DNA of 64,000 bases, from NCBI RefSeq assembly GCF_002786325.1, contig NZ_PGTB01000001.1, positions 62,001 through 126,000 of the forward strand, read 5' to 3'. The notes under the pieces are model-generated. The model made no database searches, was not told where the DNA came from, and saw only the letters and a list, made by a program, of their open reading frames with translations. Source of the DNA: Pseudooceanicola lipolyticus (lineage in GTDB: Bacteria > Pseudomonadota > Alphaproteobacteria > Rhodobacterales > Rhodobacteraceae). The stretch's first letter is position 1, and every line of letters begins with the position of its first letter. Position numbers and translations under genes: made by a program. This document shows, piece after piece, positions 1 to 8,254 of this stretch.

Positions 1-441
1 GCGCTCCTCATCCTCGCGCTTGATGCGGCATATCTGCAGCAGGCGCTACAGTTGCCATTGCCCTTCGCCAACGGTGAACCCGGCCCATCGCTGATGCCCC
101 TGGTGCTTGTTCTCACGCTTGGGATCGGGGCGCTTGGCGTTCTGGTGCAGGAATTGCGCGGGACTGCGACGCATGACGACGACGAGGATGCCGGTTTCAG
201 CCTGCGCACCATCGCGCTGATCGGGCTGACCTGCGGCTTTGTCTGGGCCTTCGAGCCGCTGGGATACTGGTACGCGACACTTTCCTACGCCTTCGGCGTG
301 GCGTGGCTGTTCGAACAGGAAAGGCTGGGGCCGGTGAAGGCCGTGCTGACCTCTGCGCTGATCGCGGTGGGCATTGCCGGTGCAGGGTGGCTGTTCTTTG
401 TCACTCTCTTCGATCTCTTCCTGCCCGAGGGGTATAATTGA
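1..441 (+). CDS. TctB-family small permease subunit of a tripartite tricarboxylate transporter (5' partial)
   Basis: The open frame runs in from the left edge, so the true start lies outside the window; 146 residues are visible. It is a small hydrophobic protein with about four membrane segments, the first already under way at base 1, followed by a short acidic loop rich in Asp and Glu at about residues 54-60. This size and layout, plus the TctA homologue that starts inside its stop codon (TGATG, 439-443), identify the small membrane subunit of a Tct-type secondary carboxylate transporter. The matching periplasmic TctC protein should lie just upstream, out of view. The family call depends largely on the TctA neighbour because TctB proteins are poorly conserved. 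Confidence 0.8.
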   Translation, partial: ALLILALDAAYLQQALQLPLPFANGEPGPSLMPLVLVLTLGIGALGVLVQELRGTATHDDDEDAGFSLRTIALIGLTCGFVWAFEPLGYWYATLSYAFGVAWLFEQERLGPVKAVLTSALIAVGIAGAGWLFFVTLFDLFLPEGYN

Positions 442-1928
442 TGTTCGCTGAACTGATGGGCGGTTTTGCCGCCCTCGCCAATCCGGAGACCTTTCTTTAC
501 CTGGTGGGCGGGTTTCTGATGGGGCTGGTCTTTGGCGCCATTCCCGGTTTGACCGCCACGCTGGCCATTGCGTTGCTCTTGCCCTTTACCTTCGCAATGG
601 AACTGACCAACGCGCTGGTGATGGTCATGGCCATCTTCATGTCGGGCATCTACGCGGGTTCCGTCACCGGCATCACGGTGAATATCCCCGGCGCGGCCTC
701 CGGCGCCATCACGACCCTGGAAGGCCATGCCCTCATGAAGCGCGGAGAGGGTGCCAAGGCGCTGAGCCTCGATGCGCTGGCCTCGTCGATCGGCGGCGTT
801 CTGGGGGCTGCGGTATTGATGTTCGTCGCCGTCCCGATGAGCCAATTCGCGCTGTTGTTTCATACGCCTGACAAGTTCGCGCTGGTCTTTATGGCGGTGG
901 TCACCGTGGTGATCGTCGCCAAGGGGTCTATCTGGAAAAGCCTTGTGACGGTATCATTGGGTCTGATGATATCGACGGTGGGCTTTGACAATATGGTGGC
1001 GCAGGGGCGGTTCGATTTCGGCAGCGCCAACCTGATCGAAGGGATCCAGCTTTTGCCCGCTGTCATCGGTCTTTTCGCGGTTTGCGAATTGCTGCTGCAG
1101 GGGGGGGCAAAGGCCCGCGCTGCCGCCGACACGCCCGCGTTCAAGGTCAAGCACAAGGATTTCTGGCCGGATTGGAAAAAGGTGCGCGAGATCGGTTTTC
1201 TGACCTATCTGAAAAGTTCGGTGATCGGGGTCATGATCGGGATGCTGCCCGGCGGCGGTGCGTCGATGGCTTCCTTCGTCGCCTATGCCGAGGCCAAGCG
1301 CGTCAGCAAGACACCTCAGAACTATGGCAATGGATCGCACGAGGGGCTGGCGGCGGCGGAATCGGCCAACAACGCCATGTGCGGCGGGGCTGTCGTGCCC
1401 CTGCTGACACTGGGCATTCCGGGGGATTCCGTCACCGCGATCATCTTCGGAGTGCTGCTGATCCACGGCCTGGTCCCGGGGCCGGGACTTTTGACCACCG
1501 AGATGGCAACCGTCGCGCCGATGTTCGCGGCCCTGATGGTGGCGGCGGTTTTCGTCTTTCTGTCAGTTCTCGTCTTCGGACCTTATTACATCTGGCTGGC
1601 GCGGATGAACCGGGGGGTGCTTTATGCCTTTATCGCGATGATCGCGATGGTGGGCACCTATGCCTCGACCTACTCGGTGTTCCAGATGTGGATGGCGCTG
1701 GCCATCGGCATATTCGGATGGTCGCTGCGGCTGATGTCTTATCCCCTCGTACCGCTGCTGATGGGCATCATCCTTGGTCCATATCTTGAGCTCTACATGC
1801 GGCGGTCATTGATCACGTCGAACGGCGACGTGATGACGTTTTTCAGCAGTCCGATCAGCATCGGCCTGTATGCCATGACGCTTCTGTTCATCTACTTCCT
1901 GCGGTTCAAGCCGCCCAAGGCGGCATGA
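441..1928 (+). CDS. TctA-family large permease subunit of a tripartite tricarboxylate transporter
   Basis: A 495-residue polytopic membrane protein, the normal TctA length. It shows the family's repeated glycine-rich signatures: GAIPGLTATLAIALLLPFT near residue 35, then SGIYAGSVTGITVNIPGAA near residue 70, and GMLPGGGASMASFVAY around residue 270 followed by the ESANNAMCGGAVVPLLTLGIPG segment. It forms the transport channel for a carboxylate delivered by a TctC binding protein. ATG at 441 overlaps the stop of the preceding TctB gene, indicating coupled translation. A TTG three bases earlier is also in frame but the ATG is the simpler choice. The substrate cannot be read from the sequence. Confidence 0.93.
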   Translation: MFAELMGGFAALANPETFLYLVGGFLMGLVFGAIPGLTATLAIALLLPFTFAMELTNALVMVMAIFMSGIYAGSVTGITVNIPGAASGAITTLEGHALMKRGEGAKALSLDALASSIGGVLGAAVLMFVAVPMSQFALLFHTPDKFALVFMAVVTVVIVAKGSIWKSLVTVSLGLMISTVGFDNMVAQGRFDFGSANLIEGIQLLPAVIGLFAVCELLLQGGAKARAAADTPAFKVKHKDFWPDWKKVREIGFLTYLKSSVIGVMIGMLPGGGASMASFVAYAEAKRVSKTPQNYGNGSHEGLAAAESANNAMCGGAVVPLLTLGIPGDSVTAIIFGVLLIHGLVPGPGLLTTEMATVAPMFAALMVAAVFVFLSVLVFGPYYIWLARMNRGVLYAFIAMIAMVGTYASTYSVFQMWMALAIGIFGWSLRLMSYPLVPLLMGIILGPYLELYMRRSLITSNGDVMTFFSSPISIGLYAMTLLFIYFLRFKPPKAA

Positions 1929-2198
1929 CCGGGGCCGGGGTTGTGCAAAGCGGGCGGCCACGACTGATCGCCAGCCCGGGCCCGAGCGTCTTCAGTCCGC
2001 GCGGCATGAACCACACTGTCAGGGCGATCAGTGTGGCACCATCCCGGCATCTTCCAATCCCGGCGCCCGGCGGTTCCGAGGGTTTCCTGGCCGATAGGGC
2101 CGCGGGCCAGTTCAGTATCACAGAGAACATGCCGACGATCGCAGCCACCGCCGGACGTCAAACCCTCCGCTTTCTCGACCCGTCTCAGGAGTGAAGCC

Positions 2199-2999
2199 AT
2201 GACAGAAAACCATATCGTCCATCACATCCCGGTCTGTCCTTTTTCCCAGCGGCTCGAAATCCTATTGGCCCTGCGCGGCCGGCAGGACGACGTCGAATTT
2301 CGCGTGGTCGACATCACCAAGCCACGCGATCCGGAGCTTCTCGCCAAGACGCGGGGCACCACCGCGCTACCGATTCTCGAAACACCGGACGGCCGCATCA
2401 TCAAGGAAAGCCTCGTCATCCTGCGCTATCTGGACGAAGTGATGGAAGGCGCGCCATTGCGCAGGACCGACCCGGCGGAGCATGCGATCGAATCGATGCT
2501 CATCACGCGGGAAGGGCAGTTCACGATGGCGGGTTATCTGTTCGTCATGAACCAAGAGCAAGAACGCCGCGATGCCTGTGCCGACAAGCTGTTGTCCATC
2601 TATCGCGACATGAACGACTTCCTGCTTGAACACAGCCCGGACGGGCCGTTCCTGTTCGACGGTTTTGGACTGGCCGAGACCGTCTTCACGCCGATGTTCA
2701 AACGCTTCTGGTTTCTCGATTACTACGAAGACTTTCAGCTACCGGATTCGCCCGAATACCACCGGGTCAGCGCCTGGCAGCATGCCTGCATGTCTCACGA
2801 GGCGACCGGGCAAGTGAGCCGGGAAGAGATCATCAAGCTCTACTACGACTACGCGCTCGGCGCAGGAAACGGTGCCCTTGTCGAGGGTCGATCGGTCTCG
2901 AGCTTCGCCTTCACGCCGCATTGGCAGGACAGGCCATGGCCCCCGCGCGAGAAATATGCCGGCACCGCAAGCGATGAGTCCCTAGGGCTCCTCGGCTGA
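2199..2999 (+). CDS. Glutathione S-transferase family protein
   Basis: This 266-residue protein begins with a thioredoxin-fold GST domain: PVCPFSQRLEILLAL at residues 11-25 carries the CPxS-type active-site turn, TTALPILETPDG near residue 55 supplies the cis-proline loop, and an ES pair near residue 69 fits the glutathione gamma-glutamyl site. The rest is a helical C-terminal domain. ATG at 2199 was chosen over upstream in-frame starts because AGGAG (2187-2191) precedes it at good spacing. It may be a detoxification enzyme or a glutathione-dependent isomerase or lyase for the carboxylate imported by the upstream Tct system; the link to that operon is only proximity (a 270-base gap without a supported gene). 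Confidence 0.8.
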   Translation: MTENHIVHHIPVCPFSQRLEILLALRGRQDDVEFRVVDITKPRDPELLAKTRGTTALPILETPDGRIIKESLVILRYLDEVMEGAPLRRTDPAEHAIESMLITREGQFTMAGYLFVMNQEQERRDACADKLLSIYRDMNDFLLEHSPDGPFLFDGFGLAETVFTPMFKRFWFLDYYEDFQLPDSPEYHRVSAWQHACMSHEATGQVSREEIIKLYYDYALGAGNGALVEGRSVSSFAFTPHWQDRPWPPREKYAGTASDESLGLLG

Positions 3000-3322
3000 C
3001 GACCCCGTGGCGCGTGTGTCGGTTCGGCCGGGCCGGATGCATTAGCCGTTGGGATGTCCGACAAATCGCTGTCTCGATCTGGCGGCGGTCTTTCTGAACC
3101 CTCGGATCGGACCAGAAGCCTTGGGGTTTTGCGCCATCAGCCGTGGCCGGCATGAACAGCCCAGGTTCCAGGTTCTGAAACGTTCCTCGTATTCGGGCTG
3201 AAGCAACCAGCGCAGGAGGGTCTTGCAGGTATGCGTCCGCGCCGCCGGATCGGCCACCGCCAGCAATCGACCCGATGTATCGACCGCAGTTGCCTCAGCC
3301 GTAGGCAGCCGCCCGCCCGGTG
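3000..3322. other. Intergenic stretch without a supported gene
   Basis: This 323-base gap lies between convergent genes (GST ahead on the plus strand, SDR on the minus strand). Short open frames exist on both strands, but none has a recognisable domain, a convincing ribosome-binding site or a conserved neighbour relationship. No clear hairpin followed by a T tract was seen. It may be decayed sequence, since it falls exactly where two catabolic blocks join. Confidence 0.4.
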
Positions 3323-4060
3323 TCAGGGCATGTAGCCGCCGCCGTTCACCCAAAGCACCTGCCCGGTCATAAAGCCGCTGTCGGGCCCGAGCAGAAAACG
3401 GATCGGGCCGGTGATGTCCGCCGGGTGTGCAATCCGGTCCAAAGGCGTCATCGCCTTGTAGGCTTCGAGGTTGACGATACTGTCCGCGTCCTCGGCAGAC
3501 CGTCCGGTGCCGCCCCGCAGAAAGGCCGTATCGACAAGGCCGGGCGCAACGGCATTGACCCGCAGCTTTGGTGCGAGCTCCAGCGCCAAGGTCTTTGTCA
3601 TGGCGATCACCGCGGCCTTTGAAGCCGAATAGGCGCCATAGCCGGGCCGCACATGTGAGGCGAGGCCGGAGGCGATCATGACCATGCTGCCCAGCTCGCC
3701 GGTGCCGGTCCCCTCAAGAAGCGGCGCCGCCGCGCGTGCCGCCAGAAAGGCGCCGCGCAGGTTGGCCGAGAGGATCTCGTCAAAGTAGCCGGGTTCCATT
3801 TCGGCGAGCGGGGTCAGCTCGGTATTGTAACCGGCCAGGTTCACGAACCCGTCGAGAGCGCCGCCCACTTTGGCAAAAGCGCGCGCGACCGAGGCTTCCT
3901 CGGTCACGTCGATCTCGATTCCCTCGGCAATGCCGTGCCTTTTAAGCGAGGCGGGCAGGTCGAGGATGAGCACGTCATCGCCGGCGGCAGAAAGTTCGGC
4001 GGCGAGAACCCGGCCGATCCCGCCGGCACCGCCAAGCAGCGCGATTCTGCGCCGGCTCAT
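3323..4060 (-). CDS. Short-chain dehydrogenase/reductase (SDR)
   Basis: This 245-residue protein is a classical SDR. The cofactor-binding glycine motif GGAGGIG lies at residues 10-16, an NLAG segment stands in for the usual NNAG near residue 93, and the catalytic Ser plus YSASK (Tyr-x-x-x-Lys) lie near residues 130-148. The C-terminus ends with the typical GGG turn. It should oxidise or reduce a hydroxyl/keto group using NAD(P). Its ATG overlaps the stop of the cysteine hydrolase gene by four bases, so it is the last gene of the 6344-to-3323 operon. The substrate is unknown but presumably belongs to the same route as the upstream lyase and isomerase. Confidence 0.88.
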   Translation of the reverse strand: MSRRRIALLGGAGGIGRVLAAELSAAGDDVLILDLPASLKRHGIAEGIEIDVTEEASVARAFAKVGGALDGFVNLAGYNTELTPLAEMEPGYFDEILSANLRGAFLAARAAAPLLEGTGTGELGSMVMIASGLASHVRPGYGAYSASKAAVIAMTKTLALELAPKLRVNAVAPGLVDTAFLRGGTGRSAEDADSIVNLEAYKAMTPLDRIAHPADITGPIRFLLGPDSGFMTGQVLWVNGGGYMP

Positions 4061-4707
4061 GCCGCTGCGCCCGTGTCGTTGAGGCTGGCGAGATAGGCCA
4101 GGATCTCGGCCTCCGAGACGACATCGGCATATTTGGCGTTCATGTCGAAGAGGTTCGCGTCATGCGGCCCTGCGTGGCGGTCGCCGCAAGCCTCGGCAAC
4201 GACGATGGTCTTGAATCCATGGGACATGGAGTCAACACAGCTTGCCCGCACGCAGCCCGATGTGGTGAGCCCGGTGAGGATGACGCTGTCATGCCCGGCT
4301 GCGGTCAGCGTGGAGGCCAGCGAGGTGCCGAAAAAGGCCGACGGATACTGCTTGGTCACGATCAGCTCGTCCTCGCGCGGCACTAGCCCCTCGACAAACC
4401 CGCCGCTCCGTTCGCCTTCCATGAAGGCCTTGAGCGGCAGAGCCTTCTCGAAGAAGCGCCCGCCATCCTTGCCGCCGAGGCCCTTCTGATAGGTCACCTC
4501 GGTCAGGATCACCGGCACGCCGGCGGCATGGGCGGCCTCGCGCACTCGGAGCGCCGAGGCCAGCGCATCGTCCACCCCGGCGTAAAGCACGTTGTCGGGG
4601 TCAAAATAGGCCTGGGCGAAGTCAATCAACACCAGCGCGGGGCGCTTGCCATAGCCGGACTTGTTGGAATAGGCCTTGGAATAGTTGGCTTGAAGATCGT
4701 CAGACAT
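4057..4707 (-). CDS. Isochorismatase-family cysteine hydrolase (N-carbamoylsarcosine amidase / maleamate amidase-like)
   Basis: A 216-residue cysteine hydrolase with the full triad of the family: Asp in LVLIDFAQAYFD near residue 30, Lys in VTKQYPSAFFGT near residue 120, and Cys in TTSGCVRASCVDS near residue 155. These enzymes hydrolyse amides such as N-carbamoylsarcosine, maleamate or nicotinamide. ATG at 4707 was chosen because a purine-rich GAGAGGG precedes it; a GTG at 4722 overlapping the previous stop is the alternative. The neighbouring maleate isomerase-like gene makes a maleamate amidase (NicF-like) role attractive, but this is inference from context. Confidence 0.85.
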   Translation of the reverse strand: MSDDLQANYSKAYSNKSGYGKRPALVLIDFAQAYFDPDNVLYAGVDDALASALRVREAAHAAGVPVILTEVTYQKGLGGKDGGRFFEKALPLKAFMEGERSGGFVEGLVPREDELIVTKQYPSAFFGTSLASTLTAAGHDSVILTGLTTSGCVRASCVDSMSHGFKTIVVAEACGDRHAGPHDANLFDMNAKYADVVSEAEILAYLASLNDTGAAA

Positions 4708-4718
4708 GGGTCGCCCTC

Positions 4719-5579
4719 TCACACTTGCGCGTATTTCTTCTCGAACTCCCAGACCGCCGGGAAGCCGACCAGATCGTTGAACTTGCCGAAGTCATAGAGG
4801 TCGATGGCATCGGTGGTTTCGCCATTGGCCTTGAGATCGGCATAGGCCTTCTGCAAGGCCGCGCCCATGGCAAGAAAGCCGAGGGCCGGGTGGATCCCGA
4901 TAGAGAATCCCAGCTCCTTCAGCCGGTCGGCCGAGAGCAGGGGCGTCCGGCCGCCGTTGACCATGTTGGCAAAGAGCGGTGCGTCGATCTCGTCGCAGAT
5001 CCGCTTCATCTCGTCCTCGCTCTCGGGGCTTTCGACAAAGACCACATCTGCGCCCGCCTTGGCAAAGGCCTTGCCGCGCTTGATCGCCTCATCGAGGCCA
5101 AGGCCGGTGCGGCTGTCGGTGCGGGCGATGATGAGAAAGTCATCGCTGCGGCGGGCATCCGCGGCCACCTCGATCTTGCGCAGCATGTCTTCCAGCGGCA
5201 CCACCCGGCGGTTGGGCGTGTGGCCACATTTTTTGGGAAATTCCTGATCTTCCATCTGTATCGCGCTCACACCGGCATCCTCGTAGCCGCGCACGGTATG
5301 GGCCACGTTGAGAAGCCCGCCATAACCGGTGTCGGCGTCGGCAATCACCGGGGTGGTGGTGCGCTCGCAGATTGTCGAAATCCGGCCCAGCATGTCGGAG
5401 TAGGTGGCCAACCCGGCATCGGGCAGCCCCAGCGCAGAGGCCACGGTGCCGTAGCCAGTGACATAGAGCGCCTTGAAGCCTTCACGGTCGGCCAGCAGGG
5501 CCGAGATCGCCTCGAAGACGCCGGGGGCCAGGATGAATTCGCCATTCTTGATTGCGGTGCGCAATGCGGGATCGGGCAT
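4719..5579 (-). CDS. Isocitrate lyase / PEP mutase-superfamily lyase
   Basis: This 286-residue protein has the phosphoenolpyruvate-mutase/isocitrate-lyase TIM barrel. ADADTGYGG near residue 85 provides metal-binding aspartates and the QMEDQEFPKKCGHTPNRR stretch near residue 115 contains the KKCGH active-site loop. The Cys of that loop is the general acid in C-C lyases (isocitrate, methylisocitrate, dimethylmalate), which argues for a lyase and against a phosphonate-forming mutase. AAGGA lies seven bases before the ATG. It sits between the cysteine hydrolase and the maleate isomerase-like gene in one operon. The 36432-37310 gene is a close paralogue with the same motifs. The exact substrate is undetermined. 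Confidence 0.87.
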   Translation of the reverse strand: MPDPALRTAIKNGEFILAPGVFEAISALLADREGFKALYVTGYGTVASALGLPDAGLATYSDMLGRISTICERTTTPVIADADTGYGGLLNVAHTVRGYEDAGVSAIQMEDQEFPKKCGHTPNRRVVPLEDMLRKIEVAADARRSDDFLIIARTDSRTGLGLDEAIKRGKAFAKAGADVVFVESPESEDEMKRICDEIDAPLFANMVNGGRTPLLSADRLKELGFSIGIHPALGFLAMGAALQKAYADLKANGETTDAIDLYDFGKFNDLVGFPAVWEFEKKYAQV

Positions 5580-5615
5580 GGTTTAGTCCTTTTCTGTCTT
5601 CGTATGTGGCCGCAT

Positions 5616-6344
5616 TCACGCGGCGAAAAGTTTACCGCCACCCGGCAGGTCGTCGGCCACACCGCAGGCACGCAGCATCGCCCAGAGCGTTGCGGTGTTG
5701 GACGAGATGACGGGCACCCCAAGCTCGGACTCGAGCTCTTCGATAAGCGGCAATGTGGGAAAATCCGTGCAGGCCAGCAGCAACGCATTGCTGCCCGGAG
5801 CGAAGGTTTCAAGCGCGTGCGCCTTTACTTCGGCAAGCGGCGTCTGCGCGATCCTGACATATTCGTGCGGGCCGCCCGCGCCAATCCCCAGCCCTGCAAT
5901 CGCGAGGGTCTCGATCCCGTGGGCCGCCAGAAATTCGACCTCGTGGTCGTTGGTGGCCTTTGCATAGGGCGTAGCAACCGAGATCCTCTCGGCCCCCAAC
6001 GCCCGCAGGGCGAGGATAAGGGCATGCGACGTGGTCAGCACCTTGAGCCCGGAAGCCTCGGAAGCGGCGTCGGGCATTTGCGCGGAGGGCGTTGTCATCG
6101 ATCCGGCCGTGCATGCGTATGCAATGGCGTCCGGCCGAACCTGCCCAAGCAGTTCGATCCCGGCCAGAAGGTCGGGCATCAGCGCCGGGTCGCCGGCGGG
6201 ATGAAGCTTCATCCGATGGCTGTGAAAGGTGACGCCCTCTGGCATCAGCCGCGTCCATTCTGCTTCGTTGACGCTATTGGTCGGCGGCACGATCAGCCCA
6301 AGGCGGGCGCGTTGCGAGTAGCTGGAGCTGGGACGGGGGGTCAT
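5616..6344 (-). CDS. Maleate isomerase / arylmalonate decarboxylase family protein (Asp/Glu racemase fold)
   Basis: A 242-residue member of the Asp/Glu racemase superfamily. The N-terminal RLGLIVPPTNSVNEAEW segment is the substrate-carboxylate loop of maleate cis-trans isomerases. Both catalytic cysteines are present: AYACTAGS near residue 80 and LLACTDFP near residue 190, consistent with a two-cysteine isomerase or racemase. ATG at 6344 was preferred to a more upstream start because AAGGA sits just before it and the homologous region begins there. It is the first gene of the operon, downstream of an 18-base palindrome. With the adjacent amidase it could complete a maleamate to maleate to fumarate sequence. 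Confidence 0.85.
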   Translation of the reverse strand: MTPRPSSSYSQRARLGLIVPPTNSVNEAEWTRLMPEGVTFHSHRMKLHPAGDPALMPDLLAGIELLGQVRPDAIAYACTAGSMTTPSAQMPDAASEASGLKVLTTSHALILALRALGAERISVATPYAKATNDHEVEFLAAHGIETLAIAGLGIGAGGPHEYVRIAQTPLAEVKAHALETFAPGSNALLLACTDFPTLPLIEELESELGVPVISSNTATLWAMLRACGVADDLPGGGKLFAA

Positions 6345-6372
6345 GTCGATCCTTGATTTAGCGCAGAAGTGG

Positions 6373-6390
6373 CAAATCGAATTCGATTTG
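6373..6390. promoter_or_regulatory. 18-base perfect palindrome, candidate operator
   Basis: CAAATCGAATTCGATTTG reads the same on both strands. It lies 28 bases upstream of the isomerase start at 6344 and about 190 bases before the divergent GntR gene. Its size and position fit an operator for the GntR/UTRA protein encoded next door; binding by that protein is inferred. Confidence 0.6.
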
Positions 6391-6577
6391 TCCATACCAA
6401 TTTTGGGCCGGCCGCGAAGATGTCACATTCGCCAATATAGGCAACAAAACGATGGATTGCTTGGATGTGCGGCATCCCGGCGCGGCCGGAGTCACAGGAA
6501 AGGGCTGGACATCTTTTGGTGAGGGCGACATTGGGGTCACGTTTGTACTCTCAATCGCCAGAAGATCGGGGTGAGAC

Positions 6578-7357
6578 ATGGGCAAAGGCAGCAAGGCGCT
6601 GAGACGAAAATCCGATCTGCCGCGCTATGCTCGGATACAGAGCGAGTTGCAGTCGCGCATTTCCGGCGGAACCTACCCCGTGGGTGCGTTGATGCCGACG
6701 GAGTTGGAACTGGCGGAGGAGTTCGACACCTCGCGCTTCACGGTGAGGGCCGCGTTGCAGAACCTCACCCAGGAGGGTTTTGTCGAACGACGGCAGGGCA
6801 TGGGCACCCGCGTGGTTTCGGCCAATCCGCAGGTTGGTTATTCGCAAAGCTTCGACAGTCTTCAGGCGCTGTTCCAGATCGCGATTGACACCTACATGGT
6901 GATCCTCGCAGATGCGCCCGTGGTGCTCGATGAGGCGCTTGCTCGCGTCATCGGGGGCGATGCCGGCAAGGTAGAGGCCGGCGAGCGCTGGATCCGGGTT
7001 GACGGCGTGCGTTGGACGGCTCCGGGCGGCCGGCCGCTGTGCTATATCCAGTGCTACGTGCCGGAGCGGTTTGCCGAGTTGGTGCCCGAGTTTGCCGAGC
7101 AGAACGGCCCGTTTTTCGACCTTCTGGAGCGCAAGTCCGGCGAAACGATCATGGAGGCCCAGCAGGAGATCCGCGCGGTGCCCATGCCTGCCGAGATGGC
7201 GCGCGCGATCGGTCTCAAGCCGGGGGCGCAGGCGTTGCAGCTTTCGCGGCGCTACATCACCGCGCGCGGCATATTGATCGCCTCTCTCAACTGGCATCCG
7301 GCCGAGCAGATGGTCTATCGCACCCGCGTGCGCCGCCGCGCGACGAAAGACGACTGA
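6578..7357 (+). CDS. GntR-family transcriptional regulator with UTRA (HutC-type) effector domain
   Basis: This 259-residue protein has an N-terminal winged helix (residues 12-80): RYARIQSELQSRISGGTYP, then LMPTELELAEEFDTSRFTVRAAL as helix-turn-helix, ending with the wing around ERRQGMGTRVV. The C-terminal part, residues 95-250, matches the length and pattern of a UTRA ligand-binding domain. It is divergently placed from the isomerase-lyase-amidase-SDR operon and so probably controls it in response to a pathway metabolite. It ends 11 bases before the convergent metallo-hydrolase gene. HutC-type members usually act as repressors released by their ligand; whether this one does is not visible. 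Confidence 0.88.
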   Translation: MGKGSKALRRKSDLPRYARIQSELQSRISGGTYPVGALMPTELELAEEFDTSRFTVRAALQNLTQEGFVERRQGMGTRVVSANPQVGYSQSFDSLQALFQIAIDTYMVILADAPVVLDEALARVIGGDAGKVEAGERWIRVDGVRWTAPGGRPLCYIQCYVPERFAELVPEFAEQNGPFFDLLERKSGETIMEAQQEIRAVPMPAEMARAIGLKPGAQALQLSRRYITARGILIASLNWHPAEQMVYRTRVRRRATKDD

Positions 7358-7368
7358 GCGCCTGCGCA

Positions 7369-8253
7369 TCACAGGTACTCCGGCCTGTAGCCCGAGGGCG
7401 ATCTGCTATCCTGCGCAATCGTCATGGCCATGCTGCCGCGCAGATGTGCGGGCAGCAGCAGGGTGCCACTCTCGGCAGCCTCGGAAAGCAGGGCCCTGCG
7501 CGTCGCCGCCGCCTGTTCCGCGTCATGGCAGAATGCGGTTGACCATTCGGGGCGGAACACATGCACCGGACTGTGCAGCGCGTCGCCGCAAAACCGCGCG
7601 TGGCCGGCGCTGCCGCCGTCCAGATCGAGCCCGATCTGCCCCGGCGAATGCCCGGCACAGGCGATGATGTTCAGCCCTTTCCCCAGCGAAAATCCCTCCG
7701 ATACCCGCTCGACAAGCCCTGCCTCCAGCAGCGGCTCGACCGAGTCGGCAAAGGCCCCGTGGTTATGTGTACCGGGCTGCGCGGCCTCCTCGGCCAGCCA
7801 ATGCGCCAGTTCGGCCTCGCCCACGAGGTAGCGCGCCCGCGGAAAGGTGGGCACCCAGCGGCCGTTTTCCAGCCGGGTGTTCCAGCCCACGTGATCCGCG
7901 TGAAGGTGGGTGCACATCACCACGTCCACCTCCTCGGGGGAAACGCCGGCCTGGGCCAGGCGCTCGAGATAGCCGGTGTCGCGCCGGTCGTGCCAGTCTG
8001 CGCGGCGCGGCCGCGGCTTGTGCTCGCCCACGCAACTGTCGATCAAGATCGTAAGACCGCCCACCCGGAGCAGAAAGGAATGGAGGCCAAGCAGCAGCGT
8101 GTTGGCCTCTAGGTCCACATGCAGCGGACAAAGGCTCGCCGCCTCGCTTTTTAACTCCGAAAGGTCACGCCCGGGCAGCAGCAGGGACGCGGGCAGCACG
8201 AAGGGGTCGAAGTCGGTGACCTTTTCGATGGTGGCGCGCCCCAGACTCAGCAT
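7369..8253 (-). CDS. MBL-fold (metallo-beta-lactamase superfamily) hydrolase
   Basis: This 294-residue protein has the zinc-binding signature THLHADHVGW near residue 110, with the further His in CAGHSPGQIG and the Asp in FCGDALHSP at the expected spacing for a dinuclear MBL enzyme. Members include lactonases and thioester hydrolases. The start at 8253 lies one base after the stop of the upstream SDR gene, so translation is probably coupled; longer in-frame extensions have no homologous character. It is the last gene of the 14264-to-7369 operon. A lactonase or ester-opening step following the monooxygenase and dehydrogenases is plausible but not shown. Confidence 0.86.
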   Translation of the reverse strand: MLSLGRATIEKVTDFDPFVLPASLLLPGRDLSELKSEAASLCPLHVDLEANTLLLGLHSFLLRVGGLTILIDSCVGEHKPRPRRADWHDRRDTGYLERLAQAGVSPEEVDVVMCTHLHADHVGWNTRLENGRWVPTFPRARYLVGEAELAHWLAEEAAQPGTHNHGAFADSVEPLLEAGLVERVSEGFSLGKGLNIIACAGHSPGQIGLDLDGGSAGHARFCGDALHSPVHVFRPEWSTAFCHDAEQAAATRRALLSEAAESGTLLLPAHLRGSMAMTIAQDSRSPSGYRPEYL

Positions 8254-8254
8254 G

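Noticed and set aside
1929-2198. Small open frames on both strands between tctA-like and GST genes
   Set aside because: No domain, no ribosome-binding site and Pro/Arg-rich composition; treated as non-coding.
4719-5579. Phosphonate biosynthesis (PEP mutase) interpretation
   Set aside because: The KKCGH loop with Cys is the lyase form, and no phosphonopyruvate decarboxylase or transaminase lies beside it; the ThDP enzyme at 22457 is far away and not specifically similar.
4725-6356. 543-codon plus-strand frame opposite the lyase and isomerase genes
   Set aside because: Same shadow effect; the minus-strand genes carry full catalytic motifs and ribosome-binding sites.
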